From NCBI RefSeq assembly GCF_023169885.1, contig NZ_AP025516.1:310001-374000 (forward strand): a stretch of DNA of 64,000 bases. The letters are read 5' to 3'. Below the pieces are notes generated by a model, which made no database searches, was not told where the DNA came from, and saw only the letters and a list, made by a program, of their open reading frames with translations. Positions within the stretch are counted from its first letter, which is position 1. Every line of letters starts with the position of its first letter. Both the position numbers and the translations under genes were made by a program. Shown piece by piece: positions 15,846 to 24,222 of the stretch. This stretch comes from Desulfofustis limnaeus. Lineage in GTDB: Bacteria; Desulfobacterota; Desulfobulbia; Desulfobulbales; Desulfocapsaceae.

Positions 15846-16193
15846 ATGGAACAGGAAGCAATCAAGAATCGCAGGACAAAACAGTCGTTCTGGCAGCACC
15901 ACATTGACGACTGGCGTCAATCAGGAAAAAGCCAACGGCGCTATTGCCTGGCACACGGACTAGCTCTGGCCACCTTTGGCTACTGGCGACGGAAAATAAG
16001 AGAGGGGCGTACCGAGAAGCCGCACTTCTATCCGCTGGTGCTCTCCGGCCAATCTTTCAGAAGCAAAACGACTCATATGAGCCATTCAGGTTTGCGCGTC
16101 GTGCTCGGCAACAACCGTTTCACCATCGAGATCGATGACCATTTCTCGCCGGCGGTTTTGCGGGACCTGGTCACCACCCTGGAACAGTTGTGA
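15846..16193 (+). CDS. tnpA: IS66 TnpA (copy 1)
   Basis: The 115-aa accessory protein starts at the ATG at 15846, preceded by AGGAGG five bases upstream; the upstream ATG at 15810 lacks such a site. The N-terminal helix-turn-helix-like segment (FWQHHIDDWRQSGKSQRRYCLAHGLALATFGYWRRK) is the IS66 Orf1 signature. It overlaps tnpB by 4 bases. It is needed for transposition together with TnpB. Confidence 0.9.
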   Translation: MEQEAIKNRRTKQSFWQHHIDDWRQSGKSQRRYCLAHGLALATFGYWRRKIREGRTEKPHFYPLVLSGQSFRSKTTHMSHSGLRVVLGNNRFTIEIDDHFSPAVLRDLVTTLEQL

Positions 16194-16540
16194 TGAACCG
16201 GACAGCTGGAGGAACAACCGTGTACCTGGCGCTGGGCGCGACGGACATGCGCAAATCAATCAACGGCCTGTCGCTGCTGGTGGAAGAACAGTTCGAGCTG
16301 GACCTCTTTACCGGCAACCTGTTTGCCTTCTGCAACCGCCGCCGGGACATGGTCAAGATCCTCTACTGGGACACTAACGGCTTCTGCATCTGGCTCAAGC
16401 GTTTGGAGCAGGATCAGTTCCGTTGGCCGCAGAGCGAGCAGGAGGTGATGGAGATCAGTCCGACAGCTCTGAACTGGTTGCTGCATGGCCTGGATGTCCG
16501 CCAGGCGCATCGCCGGCTGAGCTATGGATCGGTCGCCTGA
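16190..16540 (+). CDS. tnpB: IS66 TnpB (Orf2), copy 1
   Basis: The 116-aa protein shows the IS66 Orf2 signature: VYLALGATDMRKSINGLSLLVEE, LFAFCNRRRDMVKILYWDTNGFCIWLKRLE, then FRWP. It is an essential accessory factor of unknown mechanism. Start overlaps the tnpA stop (ATGA). Confidence 0.95.
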   Translation: MMNRTAGGTTVYLALGATDMRKSINGLSLLVEEQFELDLFTGNLFAFCNRRRDMVKILYWDTNGFCIWLKRLEQDQFRWPQSEQEVMEISPTALNWLLHGLDVRQAHRRLSYGSVA

Positions 16541-16602
16541 AAATATTCTATTATATTGATTTTATTAATGATATAGTTGTTCGTTCGTGGTAGTATGGCA
16601 GC

Positions 16603-18255
16603 ATGAAACCTGCCACCGAAACCACCTTGCCCGACGACCCGGAAGAACTGAAGCGGATTATCGTCCACCTGCAACAGGAGCAGGACCGCCTGCAACAAGA
16701 ACAGGGCCGCCTGCAGCAGGAACGGAACCGCCTGGAACGGGAGCAGGACCGCTACGAGCAGGAAATCAACCTGCTCCACGAGCGCATCCGGCTGCTGTAT
16801 GGCAAATTGTTCGGCAAGAAGAGCGAGAAGCACCCCGCTCGCGAGGACAGCCCGCAGCTGCCGCTGTTCGATATGCCGGAGCCGGCCGAGATCGAGCCGG
16901 AACGCGAAACAGTCGAAGTGCCGTCCCACACCCGGCAGAAGCGCGGCCGCAAGCCGCTGCCAGTGGAGCTGCCGCGCGTGGAAGTGGTTCATGATATCGA
17001 CGAAGCGGAGAAGACCTGCGGCTGCGGCGCCCGGTTGGACAAGATCGGCGAGGACGTCTCCGAGAAGCTCGATCTCATCCCGGCGATCATCCGGGTCATC
17101 AGACATATCCGGCCCAAGTACGCCTGCAAACAGTGCGAAGGGCTGGAGACCGAGGGCGGCACGGTCAAGATCGCACCGCCCCCGCCGCAGATCATTGACA
17201 AAGGAATTGCCACCGCCGGCCTGCTGGCCCATATCCTTACCGCCAAGTTCTGCGACGCGCTGCCGTTTTACCGACAGGAGAAGCAGTTCGACCGGCTGGG
17301 CGCCGATGTGGGGCGGGCCACCATGTGCAACTGGGCGATGAAGGCGGCCGAGGCCTGTCAGCCGGTGCTGACGTTATTACACCGGGAGATCCGCTCGGGA
17401 CCGTTGATCAACATCGACGAGACGACGGTGCAGGTGTTGGATGAACCGGGGCGCGCCGCGACGACGAAATCATATATGTGGGTCTGTCGTGGCGGTCCAA
17501 CCGGAACACCGGGCATCCGCTACCATTACGCACCGAGCCGTTCTTCCACAGTGGCCCGGGAGTTGCTCGATGGTTATGCCGGGATCGTGCAGACCGACGG
17601 TTATAGTGGCTATGATTATCTCGACCACGATCCGGCGATCCTCCATGCCGGTTGCCTGGCCCATGTGCGGCGGAAGTTCGACGAGGCAAGACGAGGCAGC
17701 GGCAAACCATCCGGGAAAACGGGGAGCGCCGACGTGGCCCTGAGTTATATCGGCAAGCTCTATCGGATCGAATCCGAGGCCAAGCGAAAAGGGCTGACTT
17801 CCGAAGAGCTGCGGACGCTGCGCCAGGAGCGGGCTAAACCGATCTTCGATGACTTCCGTACCTGGCTGCACAAGAAAGCCACCCAGGTGGTGCCGAAGAG
17901 CCTGCTCGGTGTGGCGGTTCATTATGCACTGAGCCAGTGGGACCGGTTGGTGGTGTATCTGGAGCATGGTGAGATGACACCGGATAACAATCAGGCTGAA
18001 AATGCCATCCGGCCGTTCGTGGTGGGGAGGAAAAACTGGTTGTTTGCTGGGACCCCGAAAGGCGCCCGGGCCAGTGCCGATCTTTACAGTCTGATCGAGA
18101 CGGCCAAGGCGAACGGGTTGGAACCGTACCGGTATCTTCGCTATCTGTTCGAGAAACTGCCGTTTGCTCGGAGCACGGAAGATTATCAGGCGCTACTGCC
18201 GATGCGGCTTCGTCCGGAAGATGTGGAACTGAAGAATATTGCCAGAGGGGTTTAA
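16603..18255 (+). CDS. tnpC: IS66 TnpC DDE transposase, copy 1
   Basis: The 550-aa transposase has an N-terminal Gln/Glu/Arg-rich coiled coil (residues 20-65, QQEQDRLQQEQGRLQQE), a zinc-binding segment with CGCGARLD and CKQCEG, and the DDE catalytic core. The first Asp is in LINIDETTVQVLD, the second in GIVQTDGYSGYDY, and the Glu in NNQAENAIRPFVVGRKNWLF. The gene ends 11 bases before the right end of the element. Confidence 0.95.
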   Translation: MKPATETTLPDDPEELKRIIVHLQQEQDRLQQEQGRLQQERNRLEREQDRYEQEINLLHERIRLLYGKLFGKKSEKHPAREDSPQLPLFDMPEPAEIEPERETVEVPSHTRQKRGRKPLPVELPRVEVVHDIDEAEKTCGCGARLDKIGEDVSEKLDLIPAIIRVIRHIRPKYACKQCEGLETEGGTVKIAPPPPQIIDKGIATAGLLAHILTAKFCDALPFYRQEKQFDRLGADVGRATMCNWAMKAAEACQPVLTLLHREIRSGPLINIDETTVQVLDEPGRAATTKSYMWVCRGGPTGTPGIRYHYAPSRSSTVARELLDGYAGIVQTDGYSGYDYLDHDPAILHAGCLAHVRRKFDEARRGSGKPSGKTGSADVALSYIGKLYRIESEAKRKGLTSEELRTLRQERAKPIFDDFRTWLHKKATQVVPKSLLGVAVHYALSQWDRLVVYLEHGEMTPDNNQAENAIRPFVVGRKNWLFAGTPKGARASADLYSLIETAKANGLEPYRYLRYLFEKLPFARSTEDYQALLPMRLRPEDVELKNIARGV

Positions 18256-18628
18256 TTGACGGTTACGTCCCTCTAAACTCCTCAGCAACCCGCAAAACCA
18301 CCTTCACCCCATATCCCGGCACCACCTCATCAATCGCCCGCGCCAGCTGCGACAAATCCCCCGGCAATTCCTCAATACGAGGAATTAGATCGTCGGGAAG
18401 GTTTTTCAGATCAACCGTCGACATCGACATCCACTCGCCGACACCATTCGATAAGCGCCTGACACACCTTGTTCACCTGATCCCCGTCACACCATCTCAG
18501 ATTGTCTACCCCGGTCATCCTTTTCACATAATGCTGCAAGGCCCGGTCGCTCCGGTCTTTTACTACCCCGGCTTTGTACAAGGAGATCCATAAAGCGACG
18601 ATCTTGCGCATTTGCTCGTAACCGTCAA

Positions 18629-20281
18629 TTAAACCCCTCTGGCAATATTCTTCAGTTCCACATCTTCCGGACGAAGCCGCATCGGCAGTAGCGCCTGATA
18701 ATCTTCCGTGCTCCGAGCAAACGGCAGTTTCTCGAACAGATAGCGAAGATACCGGTACGGTTCCAACCCGTTCGCCTTGGCCGTCTCGATCAGACTGTAA
18801 AGATCGGCACTGGCCCGGGCGCCTTTCGGGGTCCCAGCAAACAACCAGTTTTTCCTCCCCACCACGAACGGCCGGATGGCATTTTCAGCCTGATTGTTAT
18901 CCGGTGTCATCTCACCATGCTCCAGATACACCACCAACCGGTCCCACTGGCTCAGTGCATAATGAACCGCCACACCGAGCAGGCTCTTCGGCACCACCTG
19001 GGTGGCTTTCTTGTGCAGCCAGGTACGGAAGTCATCGAAGATCGGTTTAGCCCGCTCCTGGCGCAGCGTCCGCAGCTCTTCGGAAGTCAGCCCTTTTCGC
19101 TTGGCCTCGGATTCGATCCGATAGAGCTTGCCGATATAACTCAGGGCCACGTCGGCGCTCCCCGTTTTCCCGGATGGTTTGCCGCTGCCTCGTCTTGCCT
19201 CGTCGAACTTCCGCCGCACATGGGCCAGGCAACCGGCATGGAGGATCGCCGGATCGTGGTCGAGATAATCATAGCCACTATAACCGTCGGTCTGCACGAT
19301 CCCGGCATAACCATCGAGCAACTCCCGGGCCACTGTGGAAGAACGGCTCGGTGCGTAATGGTAGCGGATGCCCGGTGTTCCGGTTGGACCGCCACGACAG
19401 ACCCACATATATGATTTCGTCGTCGCGGCGCGCCCCGGTTCATCCAACACCTGCACCGTCGTCTCGTCGATGTTGATCAACGGTCCCGAGCGGATCTCCC
19501 GGTGTAATAACGTCAGCACCGGCTGACAGGCCTCGGCCGCCTTCATCGCCCAGTTGCACATGGTGGCCCGCCCCACATCGGCGCCCAGCCGGTCGAACTG
19601 CTTCTCCTGTCGGTAAAACGGCAGCGCGTCGCAGAACTTGGCGGTAAGGATATGGGCCAGCAGGCCGGCGGTGGCAATTCCTTTGTCAATGATCTGCGGC
19701 GGGGGCGGTGCGATCTTGACCGTGCCGCCCTCGGTCTCCAGCCCTTCGCACTGTTTGCAGGCGTACTTGGGCCGGATATGTCTGATGACCCGGATGATCG
19801 CCGGGATGAGATCGAGCTTCTCGGAGACGTCCTCGCCGATCTTGTCCAACCGGGCGCCGCAGCCGCAGGTCTTCTCCGCTTCGTCGATATCATGAACCAC
19901 TTCCACGCGCGGCAGCTCCACTGGCAGCGGCTTGCGGCCGCGCTTCTGCCGGGTGTGGGACGGCACTTCGACTGTTTCGCGTTCCGGCTCGATCTCGGCC
20001 GGCTCCGGCATATCGAACAGCGGCAGCTGCGGGCTGTCCTCGCGAGCGGGGTGCTTCTCGCTCTTCTTGCCGAACAATTTGCCATACAGCAGCCGGATGC
20101 GCTCGTGGAGCAGGTTGATTTCCTGCTCGTAGCGGTCCTGCTCCCGTTCCAGGCGGTTCCGTTCCTGCTGCAGGCGGCCCTGTTCTTGTTGCAGGCGGTC
20201 CTGCTCCTGTTGCAGGTGGACGATAATCCGCTTCAGTTCTTCCGGGTCGTCGGGCAAGGTGGTTTCGGTGGCAGGTTTCAT
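18629..20281 (-). CDS. tnpC: IS66 TnpC DDE transposase, copy 2
   Basis: The 550-aa protein is identical to copy 1, with the same coiled coil, zinc segment and DDE residues. Intact frame, so this element is probably competent. Confidence 0.95.
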   Translation of the reverse strand: MKPATETTLPDDPEELKRIIVHLQQEQDRLQQEQGRLQQERNRLEREQDRYEQEINLLHERIRLLYGKLFGKKSEKHPAREDSPQLPLFDMPEPAEIEPERETVEVPSHTRQKRGRKPLPVELPRVEVVHDIDEAEKTCGCGARLDKIGEDVSEKLDLIPAIIRVIRHIRPKYACKQCEGLETEGGTVKIAPPPPQIIDKGIATAGLLAHILTAKFCDALPFYRQEKQFDRLGADVGRATMCNWAMKAAEACQPVLTLLHREIRSGPLINIDETTVQVLDEPGRAATTKSYMWVCRGGPTGTPGIRYHYAPSRSSTVARELLDGYAGIVQTDGYSGYDYLDHDPAILHAGCLAHVRRKFDEARRGSGKPSGKTGSADVALSYIGKLYRIESEAKRKGLTSEELRTLRQERAKPIFDDFRTWLHKKATQVVPKSLLGVAVHYALSQWDRLVVYLEHGEMTPDNNQAENAIRPFVVGRKNWLFAGTPKGARASADLYSLIETAKANGLEPYRYLRYLFEKLPFARSTEDYQALLPMRLRPEDVELKNIARGV

Positions 20282-20343
20282 GCTGCCATACTACCACGAA
20301 CGAACAACTATATCATTAATAAAATCAATATAATAGAATATTT

Positions 20344-20694
20344 TCAGGCGACCGATCCATAGCTCAGCCGGCGATGCGCCTGGCGGACATCCAGGCCATG
20401 CAGCAACCAGTTCAGAGCTGTCGGACTGATCTCCATCACCTCCTGCTCGCTCTGCGGCCAACGGAACTGATCCTGCTCCAAACGCTTGAGCCAGATGCAG
20501 AAGCCGTTAGTGTCCCAGTAGAGGATCTTGACCATGTCCCGGCGGCGGTTGCAGAAGGCAAACAGGTTGCCGGTAAAGAGGTCCAGCTCGAACTGTTCTT
20601 CCACCAGCAGCGACAGGCCGTTGATTGATTTGCGCATGTCCGTCGCGCCCAGCGCCAGGTACACGGTTGTTCCTCCAGCTGTCCGGTTCATCAC
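20344..20694 (-). CDS. tnpB: IS66 TnpB (Orf2), copy 2
   Basis: The 116-aa protein is identical to copy 1. It overlaps tnpA by 4 bases. Confidence 0.95.
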   Translation of the reverse strand: MMNRTAGGTTVYLALGATDMRKSINGLSLLVEEQFELDLFTGNLFAFCNRRRDMVKILYWDTNGFCIWLKRLEQDQFRWPQSEQEVMEISPTALNWLLHGLDVRQAHRRLSYGSVA

Positions 20695-21038
20695 AACTGT
20701 TCCAGGGTGGTGACCAGGTCCCGCAAAACCGCCGGCGAGAAATGGTCATCGATCTCGATGGTGAAACGGTTGTTGCCGAGCACGACGCGCAAACCTGAAT
20801 GGCTCATATGAGTCGTTTTGCTTCTGAAAGATTGGCCGGAGAGCACCAGCGGATAGAAGTGCGGCTTCTCGGTACGCCCCTCTCTTATTTTCCGTCGCCA
20901 GTAGCCAAAGGTGGCCAGAGCTAGTCCGTGTGCCAGGCAATAGCGCCGTTGGCTTTTTCCTGATTGACGCCAGTCGTCAATGTGGTGCTGCCAGAACGAC
21001 TGTTTTGTCCTGCGATTCTTGATTGCTTCCTGTTCCAT
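20691..21038 (-). CDS. tnpA: IS66 TnpA, copy 2
   Basis: The 115-aa protein is identical to copy 1; the start was chosen at the ATG behind AGGAGG. Confidence 0.9.
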   Translation of the reverse strand: MEQEAIKNRRTKQSFWQHHIDDWRQSGKSQRRYCLAHGLALATFGYWRRKIREGRTEKPHFYPLVLSGQSFRSKTTHMSHSGLRVVLGNNRFTIEIDDHFSPAVLRDLVTTLEQL

Positions 21039-21348
21039 GCATGCCTCCTGAAAATTTTCGGCATACATGACCATGTCTCAGGCTCCTTGACCAGATGGGG
21101 TTCATTTGACGGTTACATTTGCTCGTCGAGGTACACCGGGCTGGTGGGTGTTTTGTTGGATCGTTTCGCCCGCCAGCCGAGCCGCCTCAGATGCTCGAGC
21201 AGATCCCATACCTGCCGGCGGTTAAGATCCTTTGAGCTACCCAGTCCGTAACGATCCGACAGTAACTGGTATTTGTCGATCCCCAATTGTTTGCAGGCGA
21301 TGTTGATCTTGGCGTATTCAGCGTTGGTCGGCATGGTCTTCGAGCGTT

Positions 21349-21364
21349 TTACAATCGATTGTAA
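21349..21364. promoter_or_regulatory. 16-bp perfect palindrome upstream of gemA
   Basis: TTACAATCGATTGTAA reads the same on both strands and lies 14 bases upstream of the gemA start. Its place between two early genes suggests an operator for a phage regulator. It is not shared with the repressor operators at 28531-28675, so a different protein would bind. Confidence 0.45.
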
Positions 21365-21438
21365 GAAATTTGTCAGATCGCTCCAGTACGATGCGCCACT
21401 CCTATCATGGAGTACGCTTCCAGGCGGAAGGGGCTGTC

Positions 21439-21663
21439 TCAAAGTTGAGGCGGCCCCTGTTTCTTCAGGACATAGCGGCTGAAACGCACCGGCTCTCCGA
21501 ACCGGTTCCGGCCTTTAACGAGCATTGATTCAATCGGATGGTCCTCGGCCAATTCTGCAACACGCGCCGCCAGTCGCATGATTCCGTATTTCCGCAGAGC
21601 CTCAACCGGAGTTATCGATCCGAACTGTTGCAGGTGCCGCAGTATCTTCTCTCGCTGAGTCAT
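21439..21663 (-). CDS. Small winged-helix phage protein
   Basis: The 74-aa product starts at MTQREKILRHLQQFGSITP with GGAGG seven bases upstream. The sequence ITPVEALRKYGIMRLAARVAELAED, then a wing-like beta hairpin (RNRFGEPVRFSRYVL), is a compact winged helix common among small phage early proteins. Likely a DNA-binding regulator; target unknown. Confidence 0.65.
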   Translation of the reverse strand: MTQREKILRHLQQFGSITPVEALRKYGIMRLAARVAELAEDHPIESMLVKGRNRFGEPVRFSRYVLKKQGPPQL

Positions 21664-21687
21664 CCTGAAACCTCCGTTAAACACCCG

Positions 21688-22245
21688 TTAATCGCGCTCC
21701 TCACTGATAAACTTGCCGACCCGGTCAAGCGCCGCCTGCAGGTTCGGATCGATCTTCCCGGCCGCCACCTTCTCGTCGTATTCCCTACGCGCCTTTTCCA
21801 GAGGATCATAGGTCCGCAGCGGCGGTCGAGCCGGCGACTGGCGTGCTTTCGCCTCTCGCCCTCGATCGGCCTCGTTGGCCAGTTCCCAGGCAATCTTGCG
21901 CAGGTAATTGTGGTTCTTCATCGGCCGGGTGAGCCGGTCCCGTTGTTCGATCATCTGTTCCATGGCCCGCGCCCAGATCGCCGGGCTGCAATCACGGTCG
22001 ACCTTGCCCTGTACCGAGACGTACCCGGCCGCAACCAGGGCGGCCAGCTCGCCGACGATCCGTTGCGCCTTCTGCCAGGAAAGCCCCCGCTCACCGGGCC
22101 GGAACAATCCGAGATAACCGAGCGCGATTTTCGGCAGCGGCGTGGGCAAGGCGGCGATCGCCGCCAGCACGTCACGGCACACCGCATCGTTCATCCAGGT
22201 CTCGGCGCTGGCGATCGCCCCACAGGAAGGACAGATAAGCTTCAT
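21688..22245 (-). CDS. Phage early protein with N-terminal zinc ribbon half-site
   Basis: The 185-aa protein begins MKLICPSCGAIASAETW, a single CPxC knuckle, followed by helices typical of Mu-like early proteins (LSWQKAQRIVGELAALVAAGYV, NHNYLRKIAWELANEAD). The C-terminal region is charged. The start codon overlaps the stop of the upstream membrane-protein gene. No specific function can be assigned. Confidence 0.6.
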   Translation of the reverse strand: MKLICPSCGAIASAETWMNDAVCRDVLAAIAALPTPLPKIALGYLGLFRPGERGLSWQKAQRIVGELAALVAAGYVSVQGKVDRDCSPAIWARAMEQMIEQRDRLTRPMKNHNYLRKIAWELANEADRGREAKARQSPARPPLRTYDPLEKARREYDEKVAAGKIDPNLQAALDRVGKFISEERD

Positions 22246-22415
22246 CGGGCATCCTCTTTTTCAGTCACCTGCAACTGCATGATATAGACCGCGTTCGATT
22301 CGGCCGACAGATGCACGTATTTCCTCTCGTCCCGAACAAGAAACCTCTCGATCATTAGCAGCGCACCGATCGCGATCCCGGTGATCACGCCTATTGTGAA
22401 GCTGAAAAGGTCCAC
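22242..22415 (-). CDS. Small single-span membrane protein (57 aa)
   Basis: A frame starting from GTG at 22413-22415 (GAGG upstream) encodes DLFSFTIGVITGIAIGALLM, a single membrane helix, then a charged tail ending VTEKEDAR. Its TGA overlaps the next ATG. It is an early phage gene with unknown role, perhaps superinfection exclusion. Confidence 0.55.
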   Translation of the reverse strand: MDLFSFTIGVITGIAIGALLMIERFLVRDERKYVHLSAESNAVYIMQLQVTEKEDAR

Positions 22416-22509
22416 TCTGTCCTCTGTCTTCTAATTTCTGATATCGACTGGCATCGTCAGGCCGGAGGCGTCACCCTCCGACGACGCCGGGTCTCCCCGG
22501 CGTTTCGCC

Positions 22510-22668
22510 TCACTTCCGGCGATCCTCCACCGCTGCATTCGGCTTGGCTGGCTTCACGTTCTTAGTCGGCGTTCCGCAGATCGGACAGTAGAAGATGTGA
22601 TGATGTTTCAAACCATCGCCCAAGAAACAATCGCAGTTCATGTCATACCGTTCGCTGTGGTCGTTCAT
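22510..22668 (-). CDS. Small zinc-ribbon protein (52 aa)
   Basis: The frame starts at the ATG at 22666-22668 with AGGAGC upstream. It encodes a CDCF motif and FYCPICGTPTKN, giving a plausible four-cysteine zinc site. The ATGA overlap with the upstream gene supports it as a real member of the early operon. Function unknown. Confidence 0.55.
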   Translation of the reverse strand: MNDHSERYDMNCDCFLGDGLKHHHIFYCPICGTPTKNVKPAKPNAAVEDRRK

Positions 22669-22859
22669 AGCTGGCTCCTTTCGTTGTATGTGCAGGTGAC
22701 GGTGACTCCGCCGACCTGATCGTATCTGACTCCGCCGTACCAGCCGCAGCGAATCCAGCGCCTGGTCTGCTCGTCACGGTAAACGCAGGTGCTGTTGATC
22801 GGGCAGTCAGCCTCGATCGATTGCTCTCGTTGGATGGCCCGGCGGATGGTCTTTCTCAT
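22665..22859 (-). CDS. Small cysteine-containing early phage protein (64 aa)
   Basis: The start at 22857-22859 (MRKTIRRAIQREQSIEADC) follows directly on the DUF3164 gene stop. It has four cysteines (ADCP, STCVY, IRCGW, VTCTY) and short beta strands, possibly a metal-binding fold. No family recognised. Confidence 0.5.
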   Translation of the reverse strand: MRKTIRRAIQREQSIEADCPINSTCVYRDEQTRRWIRCGWYGGVRYDQVGGVTVTCTYNERSQL

Positions 22860-22861
22860 GG

Positions 22862-23479
22862 TCACACCGCCGCGATATCGAGCGGGATCTGCCGCCACTG
22901 ATCGCTGCCGCCGATCCGCTCATAGAGGCGCAGGTAGGTTCGCGATCCGGATACCGTGAGCGAATCGTTGATCGCCTGCATGGCCCGCTGCCAGCGCGGG
23001 TCTTCGATCTCGAACTTGCGCAGGGACAAGATCCGCTTGGTGTTCACGTTGCCCTTGCGGTCCACCTGGAAGGCGTCGTTCACCAGCAGCTTCAACTCCG
23101 GCCGGGAATCGCTGCTCCACTCTTGGAGGCACTGGTCGATCAACTCCTTGGCCACCTGCAGCCGCTCGTCGAAATCGAGATATTCGGACACGCTCCGGTC
23201 CACCCGGAAACGGCCGTCATAGCTGGTCAGCTGCACGTTTCCTTTGGTTCCGCCCAACTCTTTGCCGTACTCGGCGGCGGACAGATCGCAAAACGATTGA
23301 ATCTCGGAGAGCGCCGAGGTCTTGAACGCGGCCAGGATCTCGGCGGTCTGCCGGGCCGTGGTCACCAGCTTGCGCACCAGCTCGTCGCGCAGCTTGTCGA
23401 TCTCTTTCACCATTTCCAGGGGCACCAGCCGCCCCTGGGCGTCCTTCATGTAGCCTTCCGGCACGTCATTATGCAGCAT
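22862..23479 (-). CDS. DUF3164 family phage protein
   Basis: The 205-aa protein matches DUF3164: EGYMKDAQGRLVPLEMVKEIDKLRDELV at the N-terminus, GGTKGNVQLTSYDGRFRVDRS in the middle, and RWQRAMQAINDSLTVSGSRTYLRLYER at the end. The family is a constant member of Mu-like early regions. Its function is unknown. Confidence 0.85.
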   Translation of the reverse strand: MLHNDVPEGYMKDAQGRLVPLEMVKEIDKLRDELVRKLVTTARQTAEILAAFKTSALSEIQSFCDLSAAEYGKELGGTKGNVQLTSYDGRFRVDRSVSEYLDFDERLQVAKELIDQCLQEWSSDSRPELKLLVNDAFQVDRKGNVNTKRILSLRKFEIEDPRWQRAMQAINDSLTVSGSRTYLRLYERIGGSDQWRQIPLDIAAV

Positions 23480-23891
23480 CGTCTTCCTCCAGAAATTGCG
23501 TCAGGTCATACACCCCGGCGAACTCGTTGCCGGATTTGTCTTCATGGCCCTCAATACGATCAGCCAGCCCGAGATAACGCCTGGTCCGTTCGACGAAGTT
23601 CTCAGCAGCCAGCATGACCAGCTGCAGTTCGTCCCGGTTCATCAGCACAAAACCGCAGCCGTGTTCTTCGATGGTCGCGTGCAGCTGATGCAGCTCGCCA
23701 TGCACATCGCTCCGATAACCGGCCAGCACCCGGTCTTTCGGAGCGCGGTATTCAGACAAGCGTGCCGCCGCCTGTTTGACTCGGACCAACCGTCCGGCAA
23801 CCGCCCATGCAGCGCCGCCGGAGCACACCAGATCCTTGATCTCGTCGATATCCCGCACGATGGCGCGGGCCTGTTCTCTCATAGCCTCCAT
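23469..23891 (-). CDS. Hypothetical early phage protein (140 aa)
   Basis: The frame starts at the ATG at 23889-23891 behind AGGGAGG and overlaps the DUF3164 gene by 11 bases. It is helical, with EQARAIVRDIDEIKDLVCSG and LQLVMLAAENFVERTRRYL, and an acidic tail. No family recognised; coupled translation suggests a joint early role. Confidence 0.6.
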   Translation of the reverse strand: MEAMREQARAIVRDIDEIKDLVCSGGAAWAVAGRLVRVKQAAARLSEYRAPKDRVLAGYRSDVHGELHQLHATIEEHGCGFVLMNRDELQLVMLAAENFVERTRRYLGLADRIEGHEDKSGNEFAGVYDLTQFLEEDDAA

Positions 23892-23901
23892 GAATTCCTC
23901 C

Positions 23902-24222
23902 CTAACCTCGTTTTAAACAGGAGCGGCAGGCGCGATAGAGCCGGATCGTCGCCGGGTTGCCCGCCGCCTTTATCTTTTGCGCCCGCTGCCAATTGTCGGC
24001 GCAGCGGGCCGGTTCGATCTCTCCCAGCATCGGGCAGTTCACCAGGCCATCCTCGCCGTAGATCTCGGCCACCCGGTTCTCGATCTTCTCGGTCGAGGCC
24101 GGATACTTACCGGACAGCACCAGACTCAAGGTCGACGGGGAAACACCCAGCTCCCGCGCCACCTGGCCTCGGCCCTTCGCCGCAATCTCCCGCTCCAGGA
24201 TCGCCAGCCACGGATTACACAT
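23902..24222 (-). CDS. Helix-turn-helix protein with cysteine-rich tail
   Basis: The 106-aa product starts at MCNPWLAILEREIAAKG behind GGGAGGTGG. Residues about 18-45 are a clear HTH (RGQVARELGVSPSTLSLVLSGKYPAST). The C-terminal part carries cysteines (VNCPMLGEI, ARCADNW, YRACRSCLKRG) that may bind zinc. It is probably a DNA-binding early regulator. Confidence 0.7.
   Translation of the reverse strand: MCNPWLAILEREIAAKGRGQVARELGVSPSTLSLVLSGKYPASTEKIENRVAEIYGEDGLVNCPMLGEIEPARCADNWQRAQKIKAAGNPATIRLYRACRSCLKRG

Larger units (their letters stand above)
15768..18266 (+). mobile_element. IS66-family element, copy 1 (in mor)
   Basis: This 2499-bp element has ends GTAACCGTCAAATGAACCCC and, inverted, GTAACCGTCAATTAAACCCC. 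It is flanked by the 8-bp repeat GTCCCTCT at 15760-15767 and 18267-18274. It encodes tnpA, tnpB and tnpC in the order typical of IS66. The encoded proteins are identical in the copies at 18618, 51120 and 60349, so spread was recent. Copies 1 and 2 face each other 351 bp apart. Confidence 0.95.
15576..18430 (-). pseudogene. mor: Mor-family middle/late transcription activator, split by IS66 copy 1
   Basis: The N-terminal part (18430-18267, MSMSTVDLKNLPDDLIPRIE...) and the C-terminal part (15759-15576) rejoin in frame across the 8-bp repeat GTCCCTCT to give 115 aa, the usual Mor length. The C-terminal half has the helix-turn-helix NRMIIEMFDRGIRVGEIARTVRLSERQVWAILG. Mor dimers activate the middle promoter of Mu-like phages. 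With the 2499-bp insertion the activator should be inactive, so the late genes probably cannot be switched on. Its start overlaps the end of gemA. Confidence 0.85.
18618..21116 (-). mobile_element. IS66-family element, copy 2 (in gemA, inverted relative to copy 1)
   Basis: The element is 2499 bp with the same ends as copy 1, in the opposite orientation, flanked by ATTTGCTC at 18610-18617 and 21117-21124. Separate direct repeats show that it inserted independently and that the pair did not arrive as one composite transposon. Confidence 0.95.
18411..21334 (-). pseudogene. gemA: GemA-like (Mu gp16, DUF1018) regulator, split by IS66 copy 2
   Basis: The N-terminal part (21334-21117: MPTNAEYAKINIACKQLGID, DRYGLGSSKDLNRRQVWDLLEHLRRLGW) and the C-terminal part (18609-18411: RKIVALWISLYKAGVV...) rejoin across the 8-bp repeat ATTTGCTC to 138 aa in frame. 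The IHIAKKQLG-type start and the second half match DUF1018. GemA of Mu alters host gene expression and DNA supercoiling in the early phase. The gene is certainly inactivated. The next gene, mor, overlaps its 3' end. Confidence 0.85.

Noticed and set aside
15768-21116. IS66 copies 1 and 2 as one composite transposon
   Set aside because: Each copy has its own distinct 8-bp direct repeat, and the sequence between is native mor/gemA.
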